NCBI GenBank assembly: GCA_039000515.1
Contig: JBCFYV010000259.1
Coordinates: 124,001-188,000 of the forward strand
Direction of reading: 5' to 3'
DNA length: 64,000 nt
Origin: Timema cristinae
Lineage: Eukaryota; Arthropoda; Insecta; Phasmatodea; Timematidae
Both the position numbers and the translations under genes were made by a program. The notes beneath the pieces are model-generated. The model was given only the letters and a program-made list of their open reading frames with translations, searched no databases and was not told the DNA's origin. Shown in pieces: positions 12,871-26,111 of this stretch. The first letter of the stretch is position 1, and each line of letters begins with the position of its first letter.

Positions 12871-14940
12871 CAAGTAACAGTTTACGTTTTACATACAATG
12901 TATTAGAATATAAAACCTAATGTTCTACGCCATAAGGACAAAATCGTAATAATGACAAAACAATATTTATAATTTGTTCATCAAACTTGACTTTATGAAA
13001 CCAAAACATAGTAGGTATAATATTTATTTGACAGTAATATTTTATTGCCTACTTCATTACGTATACTTAAAAGAGACCCAATCAAAACTATCCCATTTAG
13101 AAAAGCATAATTACTCTAATTTACCATACGTTAGTTGATTTTAATGATTAGCTATATTACTATTTCACTTTCAAAATTTCTATATCTTCATGATTTTAAT
13201 CATAAAAATAATATTCGCCATCACGGAACTCAAACTGGATCTTTCTAACCTTGAGTTTCATTCTATATCATTGTACTAAAACTCAGATTTTACACGTCGA
13301 TTAGAACAATAAAATACTTTTCCTAGCTCTAAACTCTAATTTAGTTAGCGAATCAGTTATTTACTAAATTTATTAATTATGTTCAAAAATGCATTATTCA
13401 AATATTTATTGATATATATTTAAAAAATTTCAGAATACTGGTACCCAACAAGAAGAATTCTGAATCAAAAGATTTACGTCAAATATCTACATGCCAAAAA
13501 TATAATTTTGAATGAAAGGCCAAAAAAGAATTTAAAAGCTTACATAGTACTACATAAAAAGCGTCCTCAACGAAAATCCAACCAAGAGTAAATTTCCTAG
13601 GCAAATACAGCAGCATATATTCACTCTACAGCTAAGACTGAATCGTGAAATATAGGAAAAGGGAGGGAGGAAGGAAATACATTGAACAGACATGTGATAG
13701 AAGCTTTGTCTGCCTTCTCTTCTGTGCCAAAACCTTAAAGAAGGTCAATCCAGATAGATCCACGTATTTCTGAAAGATTGTAGTCGATTCTAGTCTGTGG
13801 TGGATGTGGCATTGGATGATCCTGGAACTATTCCAAAATTCATGTGACTCGGTCAGTCGACTGGGCTAGTTGATAGGGGTTGGTCGTGTTGTTTCGGTCA
13901 TTTTGTGTTATTGAAGATTAAGTGTGGTGGTATGCTTCGTCAACAGCAGTCCGAGGATATTTTCACTAACCAGTATTATATATTATGCAGACCATAGTAA
14001 TATCTTTATTCTTGTGACTTCGACAGATGTTACATATAGAAAGGGCCTGTCCATAATTTTAATTACTGACCGAAAAAGAAGTTACCATGTTCTTCTCCAC
14101 CTAAGTTCCTACTATGTTGGTAGTGTACACAATGACAAAGAAAGGCCTTACAAAAAAATACTGCCAGTGTAAAACAAACCTCATTCAAATAGCTTCATAA
14201 GTTATCCATGGTATACAATTTTACCGGTTCAGGACCTCCGGACCCCTCTCTCAGTTGAGCCTGCCTCAGTTTATAAAGGCTATATCATTTCGTATTAAAA
14301 TTCCAAGTGTACGTAATATGCTATTTTAAAAATTAATATGCTATATACTATAAAGCAGTATACGAACTCATACCATAACAATACAACAAGCCTTTAGGTT
14401 GGTGTGATGGCATCTCTCAACCAGCTATTCAGCTTGAGGAGTAGAGTACTCAGTTGATTCAGGAGCTTATCTAAACTTGTGAGTGTCATCCTAAATTAGT
14501 TGTGAAACTTTCTTTCGTCCTTTCTTAAATCTTGATATAATGGGACGAAAGCTCCAGAAACAAGCAGGTGTATATTTAAAGAATGAACCCACTTCTCTTA
14601 ACGCTTTTTACTTTTCATATACAAATAGTACAGATACAACCATTTCTCGTGACTGTCTATGGTGGAAACTCTAGAGCAGCTAAGAGGGAACAAGGCGTGA
14701 AGGCATGTCGGAGCTTTTTCAAGATCATGCCATTTGTTTGACGGTGCATACTTTGGTATACACGATGTCGTGCTGGACACGGTGCACTGCGAAAAGTCAA
14801 ATAGTCTGAAAAGGCTGTACAGTTCAGCTGCCTCATTTATAAACTAACCTTGTTGGACACACTCAACAATAGTAGCAGTATAACTCATTCTGAGTTTAAT
14901 AGGAGTTATAACTTAAATTTAACTATTTCTCTGGACTAAC
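12871..14940. other. Non-coding DNA, probably intron or 3' flank of the IQUB-like gene
   Basis: No further IQ-motif exon could be recognised on the minus strand. Short open frames on both strands have no protein-like features. Confidence 0.4.
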
Positions 14941-15134
14941 CATGTTGATTTTGTTGAGGTCATCTCTCCTCTTGATCTCTGTAGAGTCAACATAGGTGCA
15001 TGGCTGCAGTACAATGTCCCCCACCTCTGGTATACCAAGGGCGCCTAATGGAGGCACCTGTGTTTCCCGTTCAGATGATGTGCTTACAGTCTTGGTTATC
15101 TGCTCCGCCGTCTGAGCATCCCGATGCATCTTCA
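14941..15134 (-). CDS. Internal exon of an IQUB-like host gene
   Basis: A 194-nt open exon lies between a polypyrimidine-AG acceptor (TTCTTTCTCGGTAG, ending 15135) and a GTTAGT donor (14940-14935). The frame continues the phase left by the exon at 19,181-19,360 (one base there plus two here). The peptide has a DAQT segment, a second ERETQV segment, and then PCTYVDSTEIKRRDDLNKIN. In IQUB proteins the ubiquitin-like domain is followed by RETQT and TQM repeats and a (P/G)-x-YFTA-x-E...RR stretch before the IQ motif, and the order here is the same. IQUB is a radial-spoke-associated ciliary protein. The identification is from remembered family features. Confidence 0.6.
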
Positions 15135-16229
15135 CTACCGAGAAAGAACTACTTAAGTACACTTGTATTTTATTTATAATTTGTTTTATCTTAATTGTGT
15201 TCTTAGAATCAATCGGCCTAATATCTCCAAAATTCTAGAGTTGAGTAGTGGAATTCAAGACTACACATAAGTCGAGTCTGGATATATTTTATCACTGAAT
15301 GCTTGTAGAACTGTCTATTGAAAGAACAAGCCGTATAAGAGTGATACAGGGAAGTCTTAAAATAATAGTCCTCTAGAAGGAAATTGCCCTTAAATATTTG
15401 TGTGTGTGTGTGTGTGTGAAATAGAGAGATAATTAACATACGTCCCGTTAAGGCTGTCCTTAATTCCAAAGGGAGACTAAATCACCCTAAACATTTTTTA
15501 CTAGATAGCTAGAAAAAACAAATACCAGAGTTTTATATTCTATTTTATATATTTTTAAAAATCCTTAATACTAAATACGTTACATTATTCCCCATTGGAA
15601 AAATAAATGATTACTTTTAAATTCCAATCCAGCTTAAGATACTTTTTTTTTATTGTATAATTTATTCTATAATTTTTTTCAGCCTATTAAGGGAAATCGT
15701 GCGTTATGAATTGGTTATGGGTCGAATTGATTTCCAAATGAGTAACTAGAATAAAATGACACCATCAAAGAACACCTTCGTCTCCTAAAACACAGAAATA
15801 TATTTGCATTTGTCTTTGTCACAAATACTTCAATTGAGTGAAAGTCTTTTCAGAGGTAGGGTTTATGTCACTCCAGATTCAAATACAGCCGCATGTTGAA
15901 ATATGTACTTAAGTCCCTTTTATACAACATTCACAACTTTAAATACACTGGGTTAGCAATTCTATGAACATATTCTTTATCTTCTGTGGGCCAAGTGCGG
16001 CCATAAGGACTGGGAGTTAGGAGGGGGGGGGGTATATAAATGAATCTCTCGCAGACAAGAATAGCACAACTGTTGTTATTGCTAAACACTGTTCACATAA
16101 AGAGATATGGAGGAATGGGTTTAAATCCCAGCTGTAGAAACTTGACGTGTTTTTCACTCATTGTTGTGAACTCTATTAACACAGAGATTAGTATTTTAGT
16201 TTATATCAATAAGCAGGAGGAGGATATGA
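15135..16229 (-). other. Intron of the IQUB-like gene (right of exon), no other gene
   Basis: Contains (GT)n at 15398-15418 and AT-rich sequence. The stretch lies between two phase-compatible exons, so it is inferred to be the downstream part of one large intron that runs to 19,180. Confidence 0.45.
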
Positions 16230-17140
16230 AGTGAAAGAGGAGTTAATGAGAGTGAAAACATGTATGAGGATAGCAGGAGCTGTGTTAAAATAGAGAGCGG
16301 GAGGACATAGAGGCTCCAAATAAAAATGGAGTGAAGCAACCACTATTTTTAATGGTAATGTAAATGGTCATTAACAAAGTGGCAGGAAAACTTTGGGAGG
16401 AAAGAATGAAAGCCATGATGTTTGCTGATTACTTGATGGTATGGGTGTGGTGGGGGGGGGGAGGGGGGAGGAAGAGGAAGCACAGGAATGGAATGAGGAC
16501 GTGAAAGAGAAAGAGTGTGGAATGAAATTTAGCATGGTGAAGTGATGGTAATGACAAGGAAGAGGATGAGGCTTAGTAAGGCCATAAAGTTGTATCCTGT
16601 GGAGCTGAGAAATATACAGAAAGTAAAATATTTTGGGATCCTGGCAAAAGGTGAAAGTAGAGCGGATCTAATGAGAAGAGGACAGCAGGAAGAGTTGTTA
16701 TATAGGTGCGCAAGGGACCTGCTATGGAGAAGGGTATCCCCCTGAGGTGTAAGGAAGTACTATACAGGGCATACTTTGTACCCATTGTCACATATGCAGC
16801 AGGAACATGGACAATGAATGTAGGAGAGACCAAGAAAGTGGGAGCTATGGGAATGAAGTTTTAAGGAGCATGTTAGCTGTCACGAGAAGAAACAGGATAA
16901 GTAATGGAATTATCCGAGAAAGTGTGGGCGAGGAGGGAGTACATGACATAATATAGAAAGCAATACTGAGAAGGTATGAGCATGTAATGAGGATGGAGAA
17001 GGAGAGGATGACAAATAAAATCTTGGAAATGAAGTATGTAGGAAAAAGAGCGCAAGGGAGGCCAAGAAAGATATTGGTGGACCAAATAACAGAAAATTTA
17101 CAAGTGAGAAGAGAATAATTGAAGTAATTAAAGAAGAAAG
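16230..17140 (+). pseudogene. LINE reverse transcriptase 3' fragment
   Basis: Plus-strand frames show the C-terminal part of a non-LTR retrotransposon reverse transcriptase: VAGKLWEERMKAMMFADY (palm-domain FADD box altered to FADY) near 16380-16440, KVKYFGILAKG near 16620, YVPIVTYAAGTW-like near 16780, and the terminal motif M(E)KERMTNKILEMKYVGKR followed by GRPRK near 17000-17070. Stops and frameshifts separate them. A 5'-truncated, dead copy inside the presumed IQUB intron. Confidence 0.8.
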
Positions 17141-17435
17141 AATGGTGAAAGGATAGAGGAAGATGAAGGCATTTTACTAAACTGACCCGAGCGACTACGA
17201 TGGAAACGGTTGATTGTGATGATTATGATTATATCAATAAGCACTACTATACTTGATCCACCAAATAAATAAATAAAAATATAAAAAATAATTTATTTGT
17301 AAAGAGTACTATAGGTTTAACTGAAATATAAAATTATTTTAAAGTGACCATGAATATAATCTTTGGAATAACATGTTTTTACCCACATCGATAAGCACAT
17401 ACGAAAGAAATTTAAAGCTCGCTTTGTCCGGATTT

Positions 17436-17645
17436 CTGTTGAAAAGTATGGCTTGGGCTCGAATCCCAGCTGGGTGTTTTGTGGGTGGTTTTTTAAAATA
17501 ATATTTCGACTCTCTCCTAACGCAAATTCTGGCCCATTTACCCTCATTGTAGCTCGATCATCCCTAGTCTATTAGAGCAGTAAAATGAGGTTAACCCGGT
17601 GAGTAGTAAGGCAAGCTGTATGTTTGCTTATAGATGAGCTCAAGG
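17436..17645 (+). repeat. Possible tRNA-derived SINE fragment
   Basis: A B-box-like GGCTCGAATCCC lies near 17457, followed by a body of about 180 bp. Similar B-box-like sites occur at 16120 (GGTTTAAATCCC) and 20333 (GATTCAAATCCC). No second full copy exists here to define the ends. Confidence 0.35.
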
Positions 17646-19180
17646 CTTTCATTTCGTCAACATATTGTAATAATATTAATTTATCCATCCCTTATGTAAA
17701 TTTCAGATCATAAATTTAATATATTCAAAATAATATTATATTTTAATCTTGTTTTGGCTATGGGTATGTAAGGTATTGCACACTCTTCTGTCCTTTTATT
17801 GCCCAAGCATTCTGGAGCCTTTTTCGGAAATAAAAAAAGGGAAATGACGAAGGAGGGATGCAATATCCTTACTTGTAGAAAGTTCTAGAAAATAAAAATT
17901 TATGTTAGATGCGTTTTCCACAGCAACTTTCCCCCCTCTTCAATAATAGTTCGTGCTGTAGGCATCTACCAGACACGTCGGACACTGAGATATATATTTT
18001 TACATCCATTACTGTTTCCAGCCTGTGGTCTGGATCAGCATTCTTTTTATTCAAGCCATTTATTTTCCACTACCGGCTTGCTAGGCTTGTCGTAGAGATA
18101 TATATTTAAATCTATACATAATACATATACACATTTGTATATAAATATTAAATACCTCTAGAAGCCCTTTGAAGTACTTTATATGGTAACACAGCGCTCT
18201 AATTTGTACTTTCTAAATTTTGATATTGTTTGAACCATAAATAAAGCCGTATATATTTTGTTCATAAAATTTCGGGGGGGGGGGGTTGAACCCCCAAACC
18301 CTCTCTGAATACGGCCTTGTTTGTATACTATATATATTTATTATATGTATATTAAATATATGTATTGTATATGCTAAATTATATATAGTTACATATATAT
18401 ATATATAATGTATGTATCAAATATATACATGTAGTATATTAAATATAATATGTATACCAAATATATATTTATTATATGTATATTAAATATAAATAATATA
18501 AATATATAATACGTATAGGAGATTAATATTAAATATATATGTACATTTAATATATATATATATATATGTATCTTAAGATTTAGATTAGTTGAGATATAAT
18601 GTTAATAATTCCTCAGAACAACTTATTTATTTATCATCATACCACTGTACAAAGTCAAACATACTATTAATAACTACCTAATAAATATAGTCTATCAGAA
18701 TATTGTAATTATATTTGAATTCCTAAAAGATATTTGTAGTATTTTGTAAAATAAAAATATAAATGGTCATAAAATAATCATTACCAATTATGTTGTGTAT
18801 TTAAAACGAGTTGAAATTAATAATATAACATAAATATACGTATATAGACATTTTTTTTGGTGGTAAATCCAAACACACATTTGGGCCCTAGCCTGCGAAA
18901 TAGAAAGTGAACTGTGAAAGGTTAGAAAGAGTAAATCTATTAGGCCTATATTATAATGTTTTAGATTGATAATGTCTCCCGAATGATGGGGAGCTAGCTG
19001 TCCTGTTTTCTTAAGCTGAATACTAACTTGTAGTATGGCTCATATTTCAGCCCACCGTGATATATAACAGTGCAATAGATTGTGGTAGGGAACATAAAAA
19101 TACAGTAAAGTGCAACTTACCAAAAGTACAATCTAATTTAGTGTAGAGCAATACATTAAAGTACAGAGAAAAAGACTTAC
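17646..19180. other. Non-coding, presumed intron; AT minisatellite
   Basis: 18,320-18,570 is an imperfect (TATA/TAAATA) minisatellite. At 18,246-18,330 a short inverted repeat (GCCGTAT ... ATACGGC) encloses a G run and 'ttgaacccccaaaccctct', which looks like the end of an unidentified repeat. No gene. Confidence 0.5.
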
Positions 19181-19360
19181 ATTCTGAATGTTTGACACCC
19201 AATCGTGACAGTGTTTGAGAGCTAGCGTGGTGGTATTCTACACCTGATTTCTTGTCTCTGTAGCCGCCTAGGAAAGGTTTCCTTATATGCATATTCTCGA
19301 TTTCCACTACAATCTCCTTCACGTGGTCTTCCCCACCCCAAACTGTGCCACCATCCTGAG
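19181..19360 (-). CDS. Internal exon of an IQUB-like host gene
   Basis: A 180-nt exon is bounded by an acceptor (TTAATCTCAG at 19,370-19,361) and a consensus GTAAGT donor (19,180-19,175). The peptide contains HIRKPFLGGYRDKKSGVEYH and then HASSQT. In IQUB proteins a KP(F/Y)LGG(Y/W)R..TG.EYHHA..QT block directly follows the ubiquitin-like domain, and this is a close match. An alternative reading starts at an upstream Met with a hydrophobic leader, but the splice acceptor and the family match favour an internal exon. Exons for the ubiquitin-like domain itself were not found to the right, where Polintons occupy 22-51 kb. Confidence 0.65.
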
Positions 19361-21424
19361 CTGAGATTAACAGGTTTGTTACAGAGGCAGCCAAGTAGAT
19401 CCAATAAACTACCATTTTCATTTACTAAATATTAATTGACAAGCGAGAATATTTTAAACGTGGTTTTTGAATGTACCTAAATCATTGAGAAATAAGGTGG
19501 CACATTACTTGAATTTAGCCGTAAATGTGAATTGAAAGTGCATCATATAGGCCTACTTAAACCAGCTGTTTACCTAGTGCTGTGCATGTAAGAACAAGTA
19601 GGTAAATAAATTCCCGCCTGTTGGCTGAAGCTGTTGTTTTGTGAATGGAGCAGCTAAAGTACACGTAAAACACTAATGTTAGAGGATTTACAAACTTTAT
19701 ATCAAGTTAATCGCAGGTAAGAAATATTATCAGAAATTAAAAGAACAGACAGAAGGGACAGACATAATTGTAAAACCCAATTTTAGGGTTCGTTTTCACG
19801 TAAACCGTAAAAACTAGTCATAATCTCGAGATCGATTTTTTGCACGATCATATTACTTTCTCTTGATGAGAGAAAGTAAAAATAATAATTCCAAAACTCT
19901 CGAAACTTGAAAGTGTTGTTACCTGAGATCAAAAATAATGATTTCATGTTCCTGCCTGTGTGTGATTTGAGGAAATGTTTGGTTACATGTAGAGTTATTT
20001 TAATTGTTTTTATCGTTCTTTCGTAAAAAGAGAGTTAGTGACATATAATTATTCCATCGAGGGACAGGTTTCATACTCAAAATAAAATAAATGTTGCATT
20101 GGATAATGGTAAAGAAAAGCCATGAGTAAGAAGACGCTTAATCATCTATTAGATAAGATAAGTTAAAATACTAATTTTAGGACCATTATCAAAATTTTGA
20201 TTTGGCTGTGATATTATAACTAGTTAATACAAACTATTAGAGTTCATAATAGAGTACTTACACAGTAGTTAACGTGGCTGAAGACATCAGGACTACTTTC
20301 ACTGGAATCCCAGTGACAGGAAAATCGAGATTCAAATCCCGGCGGTGTGCACTGTTTTATTTTTACCTTAATGGTCTAACATCCTCTTTCCCTATAGATT
20401 CTAGTACATTTCCTTAACCATAGAATACTATTGTCACTGTCTAATGCTGTATTGATAGAGATACGTTAATCTGACGTAATAACAGATAAAACCTTTCATA
20501 ACCTTTTTACGTGATATGAGTCTAGTTTTTAGTCCTATTTTAATTAATTTAATGTTTTGTTTTTAATTTTTAGTATTTTTATTACATCAAAATCACGTGG
20601 CAAGATCGTGTTAAATATTTTAAATTGAATGTACTCAAACACACGTTTAGGGAATTAAAAATATTGAAATAAATTAGCCAATTAATTCAATAATGATAAT
20701 TATATTAATATTTTGAAAAGCTATAATATAACTTATTTTTTTCATCCTTGCTTTCAATTTTAAGATCTATAAATCTGTTTTAACAAAACCCAAGCCTAAA
20801 TGGTTTTTTATCTATGTGTTTTATTACGATCCTGAATAGAATTAAAAGTTTTCATCCTTATATATAACTGGTGGACTGTGCGGAACATAAGTCGGAAGCT
20901 GCGTTGACAGAATCATTTAAGGATTTAGTTCTTTGTACTTTTAAACATCATTGTAAATGTGACAATGCTTGATTCAGTAGAACCATATAACAAATTATTC
21001 TATATTTTGTATATCAAATCAACAAAAAACATTATAAAATATATACAAATTTTAAAACGTTTTCACAAGCTTTTAAATTTTAGGCGTTTCAAATTACCTT
21101 ACCCCAAACCAACAACCACGGGGAAAATGAACTGAAAAATAGTACTACATTCAAACAATTAAATACATTTAGTATCTAACATAGCGAGCAAAGTTTCACT
21201 ACTCAACCGTACCGTTATTTTTATATATTTATAAAACATATCCTATGTGTTGAAATTAACAGTGGCTTACGAGTGTCTTCCCGTATCAGTAAATATGAAA
21301 TGTAGGTCTATGGGAGCAAACAATGGTAGCACACAAATAATCACAAATGAGTTATTCAAATATAAAATTTTGATCAAATATTATTCTAAAATAATACAAT
21401 ATTTCTATATTTTTATTTCTATGC
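19361..21424. other. Non-coding DNA, no gene seen
   Basis: AT-rich with one tRNA-like fragment near 20,262-20,345. No exon with protein-like composition was recognised. Confidence 0.5.
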
Positions 21425-21830
21425 ACAAGAGCATGGTGAATATGGTTGGAATGAGATATATAAGAAATGTAGGTGGAACAACTCGTATGGACAGAGTCAG
21501 TGATGGATGGATGCTGAAGGAGTCCGGCTCGAAAGGGAATCCAATAAGTCATTGTGAAAGAAGCGTCCTAAGTTGGTTTGGGCATGTTTAGAGGATGATT
21601 GTGGATCGAGTGACGAAACAAATATATGAAGGTAGAGTGTGTGGATCAAAAGGGAGGGGTAGGCCATGTATGATGTGGATAAATGTTGTAGACAAATGTG
21701 TAAAAAGGGAAAACGTTAAAGGTCTTGAGAATAAAAGAGCATGTATGACTCGGTGTGTGGATGTTGTTGAAGCGAAGGGAGAATACAATGGTAGGGAACT
21801 GTGGATAAAGTTAGTGAGGATGGATTAAGT
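21425..21830 (+). pseudogene. LINE 3'-end fragment
   Basis: The frame reads RYIRNVGGTTRMDRV, then LSWFGHV, a stop, RMIVDRVTKQIYEGRV, GRGRPCMMW and RELWIKLVRMD. This is the usual C-terminus of RTE/CR1-like LINE ORF2 (WFGHV-RM...GRGRP-W). It is 5'-truncated with one in-frame stop and lies just left of Polinton A. Confidence 0.8.
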
Positions 21831-21949
21831 AAGGTACCCAGTTGTTTTTGATCTATATTCACAGTTTCCTGCCTACCCCTTAAAGGAATGGATAATTAGG
21901 TAAATGCATGTGTGCATGTATGTATGTATTATGTATATTATACAGTAGT

Positions 21950-22231
21950 AGTGTTCTCGACATGTTGTCCCACCTCTGTGATTTGCTGAAATTAGTCACG
22001 TGACCACGCCCCCTCGCCTTCTGAATGCTGTTGGTTTTTCCCCTACCCTTCAGCCCTTCCCCCTCCTGACCTATTTTCCCGTGTTCCAAACTTGTTGGGT
22101 TACGAAATTACCTACAATACCGCCCCTTTCTTACCATCCCCCTCGCTTACCGCCCCAGACATGTTGGTTCTTGATGATTACTAATTGATTATTGTTGATT
22201 GATAATTAATTATTGGGTAGGATTGGGACGT
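21950..22231. repeat. Element A left terminal inverted repeat
   Basis: About 280 bp are inverted-repeated at 29,602-29,915. Shared features include the AGTGTTCTC end, GTCACGTGACC at 21,995-22,005, CCCCTACCC and the inner end GGTAGGATTGGG. The arms have diverged, for example in CCAAT box decay here (GATTTGCTG). Confidence 0.85.
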
Positions 22232-22479
22232 TTGAGTTTTATTTATTTATTGGTATGAGGTCCACGGCATTGGACGTTCCTCCCTCGTCATGGAGCACGA
22301 AGCTCCTTTGATGGCGGCGTTGCGTAGAGTGAAAACCGGCTCCCTATCACAAGAGTCTGTTGGAATGTCTCGGAACAAACAGCACGAACCTCTCCTGACG
22401 AACGTTTGTGGTAGAGTGTGATAAATGGTTCCCCTGCCTTGAGACCCCTTTCATTCCCCTCCTTAGAGGTATGTGTCGC

Positions 22480-22870
22480 AACCCCTTATGTGGTAATGGG
22501 TTTTCCCGGTGTTGCAAAAGTTTATGTGGTAATGGGTTTTTTCCTAGGGACTCATACGTGGAGCCAGTTTGGCGGGTCGACAAGACAAGTCGGGACAAGA
22601 ATAGATCGTTCGCTTTAATGATGGCACAATGGTTTTCCCTTGCGCCAATTTGGCGGGTCAAAAGACAAGCCAGGACAAAAATAGATCGTGACCTTAAATG
22701 ATGGCGCAATGGGTTTTCCCTGTTGACTTGCGCCAGTTTGGCGGCTCAACAAGACAAGTCGGGACAAGAATTGATCGTAACTTTGAATGATGTCGCAATG
22801 GGGTTTTCCTGATGACAGGCGACAGTTTGGTGGCTCGACAAGACAGGAATAGATCGTGACCCTGAAACTG
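22480..22870. repeat. Element A subterminal tandem repeats
   Basis: Four units of about 85-90 bp carry 'ttggcgggtcgacaagacaa' and GGGACAAGAATAGATCG, at about 22,568, 22,648, 22,738 and 22,829. Related units occupy the same place in element B (32,840-33,465). Open frames here are repeat shadows. Confidence 0.8.
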
Positions 22871-23040
22871 TGAGCTAGGTCATTGACCCTGTTCATGTTT
22901 GGTGACGGCTCGAGAAGTTGAGACCCGTATTTACGTGTAAGAGGGGACAGAAAGGCTTTGCGTGAATAAAACACGATATTACAAGACATATATTTACTAA
23001 ACATTAAATACATCATACATAATATTTATTATACACTTTT

Positions 23041-23729
23041 ACAGGAATGCCACATATATTCATTCATACGTATTTATACAGTGTTTCTTAGATGCGTTGG
23101 TAAAATTGTTTTTAGTTCACAATCCAGCATGTAATAGTCCAAACCGACAACTTTGCGTGTATAGTAGGTAGCACTGATAAGATCCAGGTTTTTGATGTGC
23201 GATTTCACCGTAGGCTGCTTGAGATCGACGACATCCACTGATTCTGTTAGCGTGTCGCATACATCCACGACGAATGTGTCGATCAAATCATTGCAATAGC
23301 GTGCGACGGATGTCGATCACATGTCCCATCGGTCGAAATAACGTCTATGAGGTCCCACACATCACAAAGACGCGCCCAGCTAGGTGCAAGATAGGCAACC
23401 CGTTTGAGTACGGCGTCTTGTTTCTCGCTGATGACAACCATACGATCACCGCACATGCGTCTCAGAGAGATTTCATGATTAGTCAGACTAATCTTCTGAG
23501 GAGGCTGCGTGCTGCTGAAAAACTTTGATATGACCGACTTTTAGCCGCACAGTTCCCTTCCGAATTTTTCAAGCTCTGCATAGGGTGTAAAATTGTTCTT
23601 GACGATCATACCGACGATGAGTCGATTGGCGTCGACTCCACCTAGCGGGTACAAAGTGTTGAAAATACTGGTGATGGCGAGCGGCTTCACTGGCTTTGCT
23701 TTGCAGGCGCAAAAGTCTTGACCTTCCAT
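23041..23729 (-). pseudogene. Element A copy of the conserved 244-aa Polinton protein
   Basis: The N-terminus (MEGQDFCACKAKP...) starts at 23,729. The C-terminal part (NLDLISATYYTRKVVGLDYY) ends at a premature stop at 23,074. Frames in between are broken. It is a clear paralogue of the intact gene at 33,515-34,249. Confidence 0.85.
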
Positions 23730-23759
23730 GATTGTTGTTCGTTTAGATTAATGTCACGA

Positions 23760-24759
23760 TTATGGTCGGCACGCCGCCGGGATGCCCCTTTTATAGGCGC
23801 ACGCTGATTGGACGCAACATCTTGAGGGGTGGCAGGACCCTACAGTCTTGAAAAATGTGTTGTAATATCTAACCACCTTAGCGTCGTTGCCAGTATGATT
23901 GGTGGGCGAGAACAGGTTTAGGAAAGTTTTCATCGGAATGGTTTGGGCACTATAGAGGAGGTACATGATACAGTAAGGTCCGTAAAAGTCTTAGGCGATG
24001 CTTTGAAGTTTTAGTGTGCTATGGGACGTATGGGAAGTGTTTTTTGCGTATAAATGCTAGATGTGACTTTATACTGGTCGGAAAACCATAACTGACAAAA
24101 TACTCTCCCACACCATGCTTGTCGATAAATATGGCCACCCAATGCGTCCCAGGCTTGGTGTATGGATCAGTGTTGATGACTAGAGCGAAGGTCGCACTAT
24201 TATTGCGGGTAGATGATCAGCAGGGAAAACACCCGACCGTACAGAACGGAACCACGGGTTTGTTTTCACCGCACGTCTTATGGTGTACGTGTCCATCTTC
24301 AATCATCCAATCTCGAAGTCCCCAAACAGAAATTCCATACAGAACTCTGTGCCGTGAACATTGTGCCATGCACATTGTGCGGCCCAATTTAAGTGTTTTC
24401 AAAGACGAACAACCTCTGTCGTACAGAACTAAGATGGTCGTAGACATGTATTTGACTAGAAAATTTTTCTTTTCTGCCCCCTTGACGTAGACGGTTTCTG
24501 CACGCGTTGTGGCACGGGAGATGAGGGATTCGAGCAGGCTGTAATCTACATCAGCGCTATCCCAGTGAATACCGTGCAGATTGTTGACGATATATTCATT
24601 TTTCTTTCTGGAATCGGTGAAAAGTTACTCGATAGCGAATGGAGGTTTTAACACCCAATGTTAAAGTAATGTACCGCATGCAGATAAAACACTCAGTTCC
24701 TTGACGATAAACTCTTTGTCGTTGTCTATAAAGCTCTGGAAATTCACAATGACGTCCAT
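23760..24759 (-). pseudogene. Element A adenain-like protease pseudogene
   Basis: Homologous throughout to the protease region of element B (34,262-35,258), starting with an ATG at 24,759. Frames are broken in several places and the catalytic His region is damaged. Around 24,470-24,485, however, the frame runs unbroken across the point where element B is frameshifted, which helps interpret that lesion. Confidence 0.8.
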
Positions 24760-24799
24760 GGCTTAAATAATGGGGGTAAGGGGCGGGACGCCGTTTACA

Positions 24800-26111
24800 T
24801 TAACTCCCATAATCGGTCACGACGTTTCTGTCCTTGTCAAGACTGAAGATGTTGGCGAATTCCCCGTACACGATACAGTTGACGGTTTCGGTGAGAACTC
24901 TGGTGAAGCTCACTTCGATGCTCAGAGAGCCGTGGCTCGTCAAATTCTAATGCGATGTCTAATGGGCGGACAGATTAGGTGTGAGATCGAAAGCTAAGAG
25001 ATGATAACCCTTAGGGAAGGCTTCCGTGTGATGTCGCTATATTCGTTCAAGAAAAGGATACCTGTTCCGGAAAACAGTCTGTGGTAGGACATGACATCGT
25101 TGTCGTTTGAAAAATCAGACTGTAGCAGTTTCGACGGCAATTGTTCCCTCTCCGCGTACAGCTAGAAATAGTTCATGCCGTAGATTTGGAAGTTGAACGA
25201 GTTCTTGGTGGCGTCTCCGTGGAACGCCGCGTTTGATACAAATCCCACGATGCATCGTTTGGGTAACTGTCCGGTGAATACGTTGTCCAGTGATTTCCCT
25301 TGCACGCCCGTAGGAATAGTGAATGTTTTTACTTCCACGCCAATTATGGGATACTTTGCGGGACTGATGTTTAATTCTTTTGCATGTACCAACAGTATAG
25401 ATGGTGCTACTTTGACATGTCGCACTAGAAGGCTGGCTTTAGGGATGTGAACCTTAAAGTGAGGGAGTTCAGGGACGGCCATAAGACTAAACCCGTATCT
25501 GGAACGGACCAACTTGACTCTGAGTTCGATGCCGTTCAAAATTTATTTCTCATGGTTAAACACTTCACCGTGTAGATATCCCAAAAGATCCACCGTCTTA
25601 TTTTTTGCGGTGTGACTGCGATGGGCCTCAAATCCCTTGTTGCTGGCGTTAGCCTCCTCAAAGGTTCCGGGGCTGTCTGCAAACCACAGACCACAAGTCA
25701 AATGCGTTCTTTGGTTTAACTGTTGTAATTGAGCAACGTCTCAATGTACGATCTATAAACATACGTGTTGCTAGACGGTGAGACTAGTTTTTTGTTTAAA
25801 AAATCATCCACCTGTGTGAATAGCGAATGCAACCTGTTGTTGATGGGGGCGATTTTATCCACCTCTGTGAAAGCGCCACCGTTGGGTTTCAGGTTGGCCG
25901 ACCTGAGATAGGGCATACTCTGTGAAATATCGATATAGAACTCGCCTTGACCGGTAACGGTAAATTCGATGGGCAAATCATTGGTGAGGGAAGAGACAGG
26001 GTTGTACTGGAGCCATTGCCCACTTTAAAGACTGGTTTGGGTGCATGGGACGGAAAAGAGATCGAGTTCACTACTGGCACACTTGCAGGACTGGGGTTGT
26101 AGAAACGACAT
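24800..26111 (-). pseudogene. Element A major capsid protein pseudogene
   Basis: Starts at ATG 26,111, and homology reaches the stop position equivalent to that in element B. Recognisable blocks are FTVTGQGEFYIDISQSMPYL (near 25,950), NTYVYRSYIETLLNYNS (25,716) and LPKRCIVGFVSNAAFHGDAT (near 25,230). Several frameshifts. Confidence 0.85.
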
